A stretch of DNA of 7,562 nt from an uncultured Zetaproteobacteria bacterium (GCA_913056285.1 CAJXNE010000102.1:1-7562); one strand, 5' to 3'; positions 1 to 6,491 are shown, counted from the first letter of the stretch. Notes: a model not told the origin generated them from the letters alone. Numbers and translations: made by a program.

Positions 1-1951
1 CCTGCGCGACCAGCTTCAGGCGCATGGACAAGTAGAAAGCGATACAGAGCGGGCAAGTTTCGATCATGACTTGTATTCGTTCATGCGCAGCAATGATTTG
101 TTTGACCAGATTCGTTTTATTGACGCCAACGGCATGGAGCGCCTGCGCGTGGATGGCGGAGAAGCCGGCAGCAAACAGAACGAAGCGTTTGTGGTTCCCG
201 ATCGGGAATTGCAGTTCAAGGGTGATACATATTATTTTCGCCAGTCCATGGCGCTGGATGCCCAATCCATTTACATCTCGCCGCTGGATTTGAATATGGA
301 GCACGGCAAGGTGCAGCGCCCGTTCAAACCGGTGATCCGCTTCGGCCTGAAGATTTTGCGTCCGGATGGCAAACCGGCCGGCATTCTGATGATTAATCAC
401 AAGGCGCAAAACATGCTGGATCGCTTTGTTCGGGTAGGCGCGCCGATCGGCGGGGAAACTATGCTGATCAACCGTGAGGGCTACTGGCTATCCCATCCCG
501 ACCCCGATAAGGAATGGGGCTTTATGTTCGCCGACAGAAAACACCTGACTCTGGCCAAAACCGACCCCTCACTATGGCAGCGTTTACTGCTCAATGATGA
601 TGCCCGCTTCGAACATGGCGGCGATATGGTTACGTTCACGACCGTTCACCCATTTCAATCGTTTTCCAGCCTGCACCATTTCCAGGTGCCGGTGCGATAC
701 AGGCATGCATGGAAAATCGTTTCAATATTTCCGGCCACAGCCCTCGCGGAAGCGGTCAATCCGGTCAAACAGCGGGTTCTGGCGGTTGCTCTGCTGATCT
801 GGCTGTTCAGCATAGTCTTGATTGTGGTGCTGCTCAGGGCGCGGAAACAACGGATGCTCCATGCCGCGCAGATACAGTTGCGCAATCAGGCCATTGAGCA
901 GTCGGCTATGGGCGTTGTTGTTTGCGATGTGCAGCAACCGGATGATCCGATTGTGTATTGCAATAGCGCGTTTGAAAAACTCAGCGGTTATACAAGAGAT
1001 GAAGTGCTCGGACTTAATTGCAGATTTATGCAAGGCAATGATAGCGATCAGGAACAAGTCAGCGAACTCAGCAAGGCCATAGCGGAGCGCCGAAGCTCTC
1101 AGGTGATAGTAAAAAATTACCGCAAGGATGGCTCTTGTTTCTGGAATCAGATCACCATCTCCCCGGTTTATAGCAGCAATGGCAGCGTATCGCATTATCT
1201 GGGTTCTTTGCTGGATGTGAGCGAGCGCAAACAATCGGAAGAGGAACGGGCCGAGCTGCTACAGCAGGTGCAAACCTTATCTCGCGAACTGATGCAGGCC
1301 AGAGAACTGGAGCGGGCCGAGATTACCCGCACCCTGCATGATGAATTCGGTCAGGTCATTACTGCCATTCGCATTCAGGCCGAATTATCCGATCAGCAAT
1401 GTCAATCGCGCAACTGTGATGGCGCACTCGAATCGATTCATAAACTTGAGCAGTTTGCCGAGCATTTGATGGACAGTACGCGCACCGTGATCAACCAATT
1501 GAAACCAGGGCATTTGCAGGAACTGGGCTTATTCGAATCGGTGGTAGAGCTATGCAAAGAGTGGCAAAACAGCTCTGGCATAGACTTCGATGTTTGCTTG
1601 CAAGATGGCCTGCAAGATGGTCTGGATGATGGCGTAATGCCGGAAATGACTGAACGATCTAATATCCAGCTATACCGTATCGTGCAGGAATCAATAACCA
1701 ATATCGTCCGCCATTCCGGCGCCACGCACGGCAAGGTCGATTTCAATTTCAAGGCCAACCGGTTGAAACTGACCATTCAGGACGATGGCTGCGGATTCGA
1801 TTTGCACCACATATCCATAGGCAGCGGGTTGACCAGCATGCGCGAACGCGCCCGACTACTCGGCGGCAATCTGGAAGTCAGCATTCCCCCCGAAAGCGGC
1901 AGCATGCTCGTATTCAGAATCCCTCTTTCAACATTAAAGAAAAATCCTTAG
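1..1951 (+). CDS. Cache-LOV sensor histidine kinase (HisKA_3 family), 5' end outside window
   Basis: This is a membrane sensor kinase that should autophosphorylate on histidine and pass phosphate to the response regulator encoded next. The reading frame is open to the left edge (first full codon at base 2), so the TTG at 71 and later starts are internal; 649 residues are visible. Residues 1 to about 235 resemble a double-Cache extracytoplasmic sensor (DQIRFID, YYFRQS, ISPLDLNMEHG, KPVIRF). A membrane helix spans about 259-279 and is followed by basic residues. A LOV-type PAS covers about 300-405 with NCRFMQG (Cys codon 1019-1021), NYRKDG and FWN. A short coiled linker leads to the HisKA_3 phosphoacceptor motif TLHDEFGQ (His codon 1337-1339). 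The HATPase domain has N-box RIVQESITN, DDGCGFD and GSGLTSMRERA. These motifs indicate a NarX/DegS/UhpB-type kinase. The N-terminal helix is presumed to lie upstream. The family call is firm; the stimulus is unknown, although the LOV domain suggests blue light plus a periplasmic ligand. Confidence 0.93.
   Translation, partial: LRDQLQAHGQVESDTERASFDHDLYSFMRSNDLFDQIRFIDANGMERLRVDGGEAGSKQNEAFVVPDRELQFKGDTYYFRQSMALDAQSIYISPLDLNMEHGKVQRPFKPVIRFGLKILRPDGKPAGILMINHKAQNMLDRFVRVGAPIGGETMLINREGYWLSHPDPDKEWGFMFADRKHLTLAKTDPSLWQRLLLNDDARFEHGGDMVTFTTVHPFQSFSSLHHFQVPVRYRHAWKIVSIFPATALAEAVNPVKQRVLAVALLIWLFSIVLIVVLLRARKQRMLHAAQIQLRNQAIEQSAMGVVVCDVQQPDDPIVYCNSAFEKLSGYTRDEVLGLNCRFMQGNDSDQEQVSELSKAIAERRSSQVIVKNYRKDGSCFWNQITISPVYSSNGSVSHYLGSLLDVSERKQSEEERAELLQQVQTLSRELMQARELERAEITRTLHDEFGQVITAIRIQAELSDQQCQSRNCDGALESIHKLEQFAEHLMDSTRTVINQLKPGHLQELGLFESVVELCKEWQNSSGIDFDVCLQDGLQDGLDDGVMPEMTERSNIQLYRIVQESITNIVRHSGATHGKVDFNFKANRLKLTIQDDGCGFDLHHISIGSGLTSMRERARLLGGNLEVSIPPESGSMLVFRIPLSTLKKNP
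868..1225 (+). other. LOV-type PAS domain with adduct cysteine
   Basis: This segment of the kinase matches the LOV family from PIVYCNSAFEKLSGY through GLNCRFMQG and NYRKDGSCFWN to the end of the fold. Compared from memory with phototropin LOV2, the alignment runs without gaps from the NCRF motif onward. The adduct Cys (C450 equivalent), R451, Q454, N482 and N492 are kept. The second phosphate-contacting Arg (R467) is Ser, and the signalling Gln (Q513) is Leu (codon 1208-1210). Known LOV domains bind FMN and form a cysteinyl adduct in blue light. Flavin binding here is inferred, not shown. Confidence 0.8.
1598..1633 (+). repeat. Three in-frame 12-bp tandem repeats (LQDG, LQDG, LDDG)
   Basis: Three consecutive 12-base units read TTGCAAGATGGC, CTGCAAGATGGT and CTGGATGATGGC. 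They add a small acidic loop to the kinase between its dimerisation helices and the HATPase N-box. The frame is maintained. It is most simply a slippage-type expansion in a tolerant loop. Confidence 0.8.
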
Positions 1952-2023
1952 AGAAATCTTGCATGCGATATTCTAAACTTCCCGCCCAGCATAAAACATG
2001 TATCGCAGATACCCTGACCAAAA

Positions 2024-2027
2024 AGGA
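2024..2027 (+). promoter_or_regulatory. Ribosome binding site deciding the TTG start of the response regulator
   Basis: AGGA within AAAAAGGAT sits 9 bases before the TTG at 2037. The region before the upstream ATG at 1998 is pyrimidine- and A-rich with no Shine-Dalgarno match, so the TTG is preferred. Confidence 0.6.
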
Positions 2028-2036
2028 TACGACACA

Positions 2037-2666
2037 TTGATTTCAGTACTTTTAGTTGATGACCATACCATTGTAAGAGCGGGTATCCGACAATTGCTGG
2101 AGTCCGGCGATGAATTCACCGTGGTCGCAGAGGCATCCAGTGGCGAAGAAGGTTTCCGTAGCTTTTTTCAGATCAGACCGGATATCATGATTCTGGATTT
2201 GATGTTGCCCGGCGAAAGCGGGCTGGCAACCCTGCGCCGTATTCATCAGCGCGATGAAGCCGCCAAGGTGCTGGTGCTCAGTATGTATGATGATCCGGCC
2301 ATGTTGGTTCGCGCACTGGACAATGGCGCCAAGGGCTATCTCTCCAAAAGCGCCGCTCATTCTGAATTGAAGGATGCGGTCAGATCGGTTGCCCGCGGCA
2401 AGCCTTATATCGAACAGGGCCTGCATGATCGATTGCATGCGCAATCCATGAATGCGCAACACCCTTCGCTGGTGCTGACTGCGCGGGAATTTGAAATATT
2501 CACCATGCTGGCCAATGGCCATTCGGTGGCCGACATTGCAGAACTGTTGCATTTGAGCGGCAAAACAGTGGGCGCGCATCACACCAGCATTATGAAAAAG
2601 CTGGGCTTAAAAAATGGTGCCCAACTGGTGCGCGTCGCCATCATGTGGGGCGCTGTGAAGCTGTAA
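2037..2666 (+). CDS. LuxR/FixJ (NarL)-family response regulator
   Basis: This is a DNA-binding response regulator of 209 residues, the usual size of NarL/FixJ proteins. The receiver has the acidic pair D8-D9 (LLVDDH), phosphoacceptor D54 (MILDLMLP), S82 (VLSMYDD) and K104 (YLSKSA). The LuxR-type helix-turn-helix spans about 147-205 (LTAREFEIF, NGHSVADIAELL, SGKTVGAHHTSIMKKL). The TTG at 2037 is chosen because AGGA at 2024-2027 lies 9 bases upstream and the protein then begins, as is typical of the family, directly at the first receiver strand (ISVLLVDDH). The alternative ATG at 1998 has no ribosome binding site and adds 13 residues unlike the family. The gene follows the Cache-LOV kinase by 85 bp with no terminator visible, which suggests an operon and a cognate pair. 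NarL-type regulators normally pair with HisKA_3 kinases, which supports the pairing. The target genes are unknown. Confidence 0.93.
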   Translation: MISVLLVDDHTIVRAGIRQLLESGDEFTVVAEASSGEEGFRSFFQIRPDIMILDLMLPGESGLATLRRIHQRDEAAKVLVLSMYDDPAMLVRALDNGAKGYLSKSAAHSELKDAVRSVARGKPYIEQGLHDRLHAQSMNAQHPSLVLTAREFEIFTMLANGHSVADIAELLHLSGKTVGAHHTSIMKKLGLKNGAQLVRVAIMWGAVKL

Positions 2667-2733
2667 TATTCCCACGCCTGGCAAAAGCCCTGTTCATAAA
2701 AAGGATTTTCCCTATATATAAAAAACTCGTTTA

Positions 2734-2742
2734 TGCTATAAT
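2734..2742 (+). promoter_or_regulatory. Extended -10 promoter of the hybrid kinase gene
   Basis: TGC followed by a perfect TATAAT (2737-2742) is an extended -10 element in an A/T-rich stretch. No good -35 is seen at 16-18 bp (the sequence there is ATATAT), which extended -10 promoters tolerate. Initiation would be expected near 2749, next to the ATG at 2750, giving an almost leaderless mRNA. The element lies in the 83-bp gap after the response regulator, so the kinase can probably be expressed separately. Confidence 0.5.
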
Positions 2743-2749
2743 TGAGATT

Positions 2750-4888
2750 ATGGATGCAATAAATCATCAATTACTGGATCGCGCTTCAATCAAGCTTGGA
2801 CTGAAGCTGCTGCTGGTCATTGTGCTCACCGAAGCAGGCATCATGGCAGCCTTTCACCTGCTCGGCGTCAGTCCTTCTGCGGAGTGGGCCGGCATTACCG
2901 ATGCCCTGTTGCTGGGCGTGATTTCCTCCATTGTCATTTTTCTGTGGGTGGTCAAGCCGTTAAAGCAGGCCAAGCAGCAAAATGAACTGTTCAATACAAT
3001 GGTTAATAACCTCGATGTCGGTGTCGTGGTGACCGACCCGCATCAGGAAAACCACCCCATTGTGTTTGTCAATCCGGCCTTTACGCATATTACCGGTTAT
3101 AGCGCTGAAGAAGCAATCGGCAAAAACCCGCGCATCATGCAGGGGGACGACATCGATATTTCCGCCCTGAGCAAAACCAGAGAGGCGATCCGGCAGGCGA
3201 AAGGTATTCGGGTATTGCAACGCAACCGGCGTAAAGATGGCAGCTCTTTCTGGAATGATCTGCATCTGAATCCTATTTTCAATAGCGCCGGGCAGGTGCA
3301 ACTATGGGTGGGTTTAATTAGCGATGTATCTGCCACCAAAGCGTTGGAGAAAGAAAATCAACGCTGGGCCAGTGCGCTGCAACAGTCGGATGAGGCCATT
3401 TGCGTATTTGATGTCGACGGTGTCATCGAATTCGCCAATGAGGCCTTTTGCAACAACATACACTTAAGCTGTGCCGAAGTAGAGGGCAAGCCAGTAAGGA
3501 CATTCTGGAGCCCGAACCCCTCAGAGCTGGAGATGCTTGAAAACTGTTTGGAGCACACCCAATCATGGAGTGGACGCCATAAACGTATACGCCCTGATCA
3601 GAGTAGCTACGATGCCTTGACCAGCATCACCCCCATTCACGATGAGCAGGGCGTCGTTTCTTTTGTCTCCGTGCATCGCGACATTTCAGCCATGATTGCC
3701 ATAGAAGAGCAACTCAGACAATCGCAAAAAATGGAGGCTGTCGGCATGCTGGTGGGCGGTATCGCCCATGATTTCAACAATGTGCTGGCCGGCATGCTGG
3801 GCAACCTTTATCTGGTCAGAAGTCGCATGAAAGGTTTTCCCGAATTGAAACAGCGCATTGAAAACGTAGAGCAGCAGGGCTATGGCGCTGCCGGCATGGT
3901 ACGCCAGTTGCTCAGTTTCTCACGTAAGGATGCGCCGGATGTCAAAGCCATTGACCTTGTACCTTTCGTCAAGGAACTCACCAAGTTTGCCGCCGTGTCG
4001 GTGCCGGAAAATATCGAGTTTTCATGCCATGTGGAAAACACATCCCTGATGACCAACTGCGATCCAGTGCAGTTGCAACAGTCATTATTAAACCTGATTG
4101 TGAATGCAACGCATGCAGTGCAGGAACGCATGGAGCACAATGCCGACAAGGGCAATATCGCGATATCCGTGTCCGACACTGCCTTGCCAGCGCGACTGGG
4201 CCAGGATGATCGCAGTCATGCAGGCAACAGCTGGGCCTGCATCCGTGTGCGCGATAATGGCACCGGCATGAATCAGGCGACCATCAATAAAATATTCGAG
4301 CCATTTTTCACCACCAAGCCCAGCGGCTCAGGCACCGGGCTGGGGCTGGCCATGGTCAAAAATTATGTGGAAGCGCTTGGCGGCGCCATTGATGTTGAAA
4401 GCAAGCCAGGAGAAGGCGCTTGTCTGTCTATTTATCTGCCTGTCACAACAGACAAGTGCGCTGAGCTTGATTCAGATGAACAATTACGCCGTGGTGATGG
4501 TGAAACAATCCTCGTCGCCGATGATAATAAGCATGTACTGGAGGCATTGAGCAGCATTCTTGAAAACGCCAATTATCACGTGCTGCAAGCCGTCAACGGC
4601 GAAGATGCTATCCAGGTTTTCACCAACCACGCCAAAGATGTGAATATGGCCATTCTCGATGTAGTGATGCCCCGAACAACCGGTTTGCAAGCTGCCGAAC
4701 ACATGCAACGCATACGCAAGGATTGCCCCATTGTGATGATGACCGGCTATGACAAGGAGGAATCGCTACTACATCAAAAAAATGCGCCCTACCCTGTACT
4801 GCGCAAACCGTGGAGCATGGCCAACCTGAATGATGTGCTGACAAGCTCACTCTCAAAGCCCGTTAACGAGACATCGGCGACAAGGTAA
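2750..4888 (+). CDS. Hybrid sensor histidine kinase with LOV-like PAS, PAS, HisKA, HATPase and receiver
   Basis: This 712-residue inner-membrane hybrid kinase should autophosphorylate at H340 and transfer to its own receiver D637. Two helices (about 16-40 and 47-70) enclose only a few residues, so it lacks a large periplasmic sensor. PAS1 (about 84-195) is LOV-like but has P127 where LOV has cysteine (GKNPRIMQG), while RKDGSSFWN is kept. PAS2 spans about 205-320. HisKA begins near 319 (GGIAHDFNN, NtrB-like). The HATPase has LNLIVNATHAV, DNGTGM and GTGLGLAMV, ending near 565. The receiver (about 585-697) has VADDN, AILDVVMP, MMTGYD and LRKPW. The frame is open upstream to 2645, but no start codon there has a ribosome binding site and family-like sequence; ATG 2750 precedes the first helix suitably, though its own Shine-Dalgarno is poor. 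The last nine codons overlap the convergent gene. A phosphotransfer protein or output regulator is not encoded here. The neighbouring response regulator is a possible partner, by inference. Confidence 0.92.
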   Translation: MDAINHQLLDRASIKLGLKLLLVIVLTEAGIMAAFHLLGVSPSAEWAGITDALLLGVISSIVIFLWVVKPLKQAKQQNELFNTMVNNLDVGVVVTDPHQENHPIVFVNPAFTHITGYSAEEAIGKNPRIMQGDDIDISALSKTREAIRQAKGIRVLQRNRRKDGSSFWNDLHLNPIFNSAGQVQLWVGLISDVSATKALEKENQRWASALQQSDEAICVFDVDGVIEFANEAFCNNIHLSCAEVEGKPVRTFWSPNPSELEMLENCLEHTQSWSGRHKRIRPDQSSYDALTSITPIHDEQGVVSFVSVHRDISAMIAIEEQLRQSQKMEAVGMLVGGIAHDFNNVLAGMLGNLYLVRSRMKGFPELKQRIENVEQQGYGAAGMVRQLLSFSRKDAPDVKAIDLVPFVKELTKFAAVSVPENIEFSCHVENTSLMTNCDPVQLQQSLLNLIVNATHAVQERMEHNADKGNIAISVSDTALPARLGQDDRSHAGNSWACIRVRDNGTGMNQATINKIFEPFFTTKPSGSGTGLGLAMVKNYVEALGGAIDVESKPGEGACLSIYLPVTTDKCAELDSDEQLRRGDGETILVADDNKHVLEALSSILENANYHVLQAVNGEDAIQVFTNHAKDVNMAILDVVMPRTTGLQAAEHMQRIRKDCPIVMMTGYDKEESLLHQKNAPYPVLRKPWSMANLNDVLTSSLSKPVNETSATR
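3000..3335 (+). other. Cysteine-less LOV-like PAS domain
   Basis: This PAS closely parallels the LOV domain of the first kinase (VVVTD, PIVFVNPAF, GYSAEEAIG, NPRIMQG, RKDGSSFWN, SDVSATK). The adduct position is proline (codon 3128-3130) and the C-terminal Gln position is Ile (codon 3317-3319). Residues equivalent to phototropin R451, Q454, R467, N482 and N492 are retained, so flavin or another cofactor could still bind without forming an adduct. Ligand binding is an inference. Confidence 0.65.
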
Positions 4889-5669
4889 AATCGCCGGTTG
4901 ATTCAGGAACAGACTCCGCCACTAGCATAAACTGACGATCACCCAAAGCCGGCACCAGCGCGGTATCTCTGGGCGGAGCGATATATGGCAACCGATGCAA
5001 GCGATTCCCGGGCTCGGCACGCCTGATATCCACAACAACTGTGCCAATCTGTTTATCCGGTTCTGTTTTTGAGAAAAAGACAATTTTGATGCGCGGCAAT
5101 GGCATATCGCTGCTCAATAAATTAATAATTTTACCATGAATCAGCAGCATCTTGCCATGATCCCGGCTCACCACCCATTCGGGCTGTACGCTGGCAGGAG
5201 CAATACGCCAGTCTTTACTGCGCATTGCCATATCAAAACCGATATTGATCAGCTGGCTGCGAACCAAACGATTATCCAGCCACGCATCTTTCTGAATCCA
5301 GAAACCGGTAGCGGCCAGCAGCGTAAGCATGACCAGCAACCAGGGCCAGATATGGGCAGTTTTCCGAACCGGGGCCTGCTCGGCATATTCTTGCACAACA
5401 GCCGGCACATTCTCCGCCACGATGTCGCTTCGTTCCGATGATCTGAAAGCTTCATGATGCTGCCACGGAGGTTCTGCAAAAGCGCGTGAAATGCATTGCC
5501 AATGCAATGCCCCCCACGCCTGCGTCGAATTTACATCACCCTGCTGACCATCTGCCGGGCGGGGCTCGGCACTGAATTCCTGACCACATTGATGACAAAC
5601 GAATAAGGTGTCGATGACATCGCCTGTGATATCATACTGTGCCTGACAATGCGGACATTCGAGATGCAT
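4863..5669 (-). CDS. Zinc-ribbon (MJ0042-type) membrane protein with DUF3426-like domain
   Basis: The protein has 268 residues. Its N-terminal zinc ribbon has two CxxC knuckles, C5-C8 (CPHC) and C25-C28 (CHQC), expected to bind one Zn ion in the cytoplasm. A low-complexity, charged linker follows to about 105. A single membrane helix (about 107-125, IWPWLLVMLTLLAATGFWI) comes next, then an extracytoplasmic part resembling DUF3426 (MLLIHGKIINLLSSDMPLPRIKI and onward). The function of this family is not established. The start at 5669 is chosen because the ribbon begins at residue 5, as in family members; only a distant GGA precedes it. The gene diverges from ftsE and converges with the hybrid kinase, overlapping its last 26 bases. 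Genes of this type are often found near ftsE or other cell-envelope genes, so an envelope or division-related role is possible but unproven. Confidence 0.82.
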   Translation of the reverse strand: MHLECPHCQAQYDITGDVIDTLFVCHQCGQEFSAEPRPADGQQGDVNSTQAWGALHWQCISRAFAEPPWQHHEAFRSSERSDIVAENVPAVVQEYAEQAPVRKTAHIWPWLLVMLTLLAATGFWIQKDAWLDNRLVRSQLINIGFDMAMRSKDWRIAPASVQPEWVVSRDHGKMLLIHGKIINLLSSDMPLPRIKIVFFSKTEPDKQIGTVVVDIRRAEPGNRLHRLPYIAPPRDTALVPALGDRQFMLVAESVPESTGDFTLSPMSR

Positions 5670-5697
5670 GCGCGCATATTGATTCCATCGCTGTCAT

Positions 5698-5726
5698 TTG
5701 TCAGCAGCGCGCAATATACCCAATAT
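5698..5726 (+). promoter_or_regulatory. Possible ftsE promoter
   Basis: TTGTCA (5698-5703) matches the -35 consensus at five of six positions and is followed after 17 bp by CAATAT (5721-5726), a weak -10. It would give a leader of about 60 bases before the ftsE ATG. The -35 overlaps the first ATTTGTCA repeat. Confidence 0.3.
5713..5718 (-). promoter_or_regulatory. Possible -10 of the zinc-ribbon gene
   Basis: On the minus strand this reads TATATT, a near-consensus -10 located about 44 bases upstream of the zinc-ribbon ATG. No convincing -35 at the normal spacing is visible, although TGACA motifs lie further upstream. It would overlap the ftsE promoter region back to back. Confidence 0.25.
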
Positions 5727-5793
5727 CCGACATGCTATTTGTCACATCATTTGTCAGTGACAGGCTGGCAGCTCGAAGCTACCGTTTGCAACC

Positions 5794-6477
5794 ATGCCCG
5801 CTGATTCCCCCCTGATTCACATGCAGCAGCTTATGCTCAGATACCCGACCGGAAAAATAGCTCTTTCCGGGCTGACGCTGGATATTACACAGGGGCAGTT
5901 TGTCTATCTTGTCGGCGAAAGCGGCGCCGGAAAATCGTCATTGCTGCGTATGTGTTATGGCGGCGTTCGCCCTACTTCGGGTGCACTGAACGTCCAGAAC
6001 ACGGATATGCGTTCAGCCAACCCATCCAGAATACGCCAACTCAGGCGCCACACCGGTATTATTTTTCAGGATCACCGTTTACTGTTTTCGCGTACTGTAT
6101 TTGAAAACGTAGCTTTGCCACTGCGTGTGCAGGGCTGGAAAACAGAACGACTTATTCCACGCGTGCGTAAAGTTCTGACCTATGTCGGGCTGGCTGACCG
6201 CTTGTGGTCGTACCCGGAAGCACTCTCCGGCGGTGAACAGCAACGCGTTGCCATTGCCCGGGCCATGACCTCCAATCCGGCTGTTATTCTTGCGGATGAG
6301 CCAACCGGCAATCTGGATGTAGATACAGCCAGCCGGGTAGTGGATTATCTGATGGCTCTGAATCGGCTTGGCACGACAGTCATCATGGCCACGCATGATC
6401 TGCACCTGCTGGAATCCCATCCCGGCCGGGTGGTGCAACTGCATGCCGGTTTACTGGCCGGTTCGGCGTATTCATGA
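5794..6477 (+). CDS. ftsE: Cell-division ABC transporter ATPase FtsE
   Basis: FtsE is the cytoplasmic ATPase that, with FtsX, acts at the division septum and drives activation of periplasmic peptidoglycan hydrolases through FtsX. The 227 residues match the usual length. All ABC motifs are present: Walker A GESGAGKS (41-48), Q-loop Q92 (IFQDHRLLF), signature LSGGEQQ (144-150), Walker B VILADE (164-169) with the following PTGNLD, and H-loop H201 (MATHD). The FtsE-like N-terminus LIHMQQLMLRYPTG aligns with family starts, so ATG 5794 is taken; an in-frame stop lies at 5758 and no clear Shine-Dalgarno precedes the ATG. The gene is followed by ftsX after a 24-bp junction containing overlapping mini-ORFs, indicating one operon and translational coupling. 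LolD/MacB-type ATPases are the alternative, but the partner protein is clearly FtsX-like. Confidence 0.95.
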   Translation: MPADSPLIHMQQLMLRYPTGKIALSGLTLDITQGQFVYLVGESGAGKSSLLRMCYGGVRPTSGALNVQNTDMRSANPSRIRQLRRHTGIIFQDHRLLFSRTVFENVALPLRVQGWKTERLIPRVRKVLTYVGLADRLWSYPEALSGGEQQRVAIARAMTSNPAVILADEPTGNLDVDTASRVVDYLMALNRLGTTVIMATHDLHLLESHPGRVVQLHAGLLAGSAYS

Positions 6478-6491
6478 AGGTTAATGCATGA
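6474..6491 (+). other. Mini-ORF 1 (MKVNA) overlapping the ftsE stop
   Basis: ATG 6474 overlaps the ftsE TGA (6475-6477) as ATGA. The frame reads five codons and ends at TGA 6489-6491, which in turn overlaps the next ATG. No ribosome binding site of its own was identified; it could be entered by re-initiation after ftsE. Translation is inferred. Confidence 0.3.

Larger units (their letters stand above)
5692..5762. promoter_or_regulatory. Cluster of TGTCA direct repeats and one palindrome in the divergent spacer
   Basis: ATTTGTCA occurs three times, at 5696-5703, 5737-5744 and 5749-5756. An extra TGTCA lies at 5692-5696, and TGTCA-G-TGACA forms a palindrome at 5752-5762. All sit between the divergent zinc-ribbon gene and ftsE. 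The density suggests an operator for a DNA-binding protein, but no known regulator consensus is assigned. Confidence 0.45.

Noticed and set aside
71..73. TTG at 71 as the true start of the first kinase
   Set aside because: The frame stays open to base 2, and the visible sequence begins inside the Cache domain, so the real start is outside the window.
722..1234. 170-residue open frame on the minus strand inside the first kinase gene
   Set aside because: It lies wholly antisense to a strongly supported kinase, with no ribosome binding site or recognisable domain; it is a codon-bias shadow.
1952..2036. Separate promoter for the response regulator
   Set aside because: TTGCAT and TATTCT elements occur but not at workable spacing from each other, so no promoter is called.
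2052..2582. 176-residue minus-strand open frame opposite the response regulator
   Set aside because: It mirrors the receiver/HTH gene and has no family-like motifs; the plus-strand gene fully explains the coding signal.
2667..2733. Terminator between the response regulator and the hybrid kinase
   Set aside because: Only very short self-complementary pieces (GGC-AAAA-GCC, GGA-TT-TTCC) are present, with no stable stem followed by a T-run.
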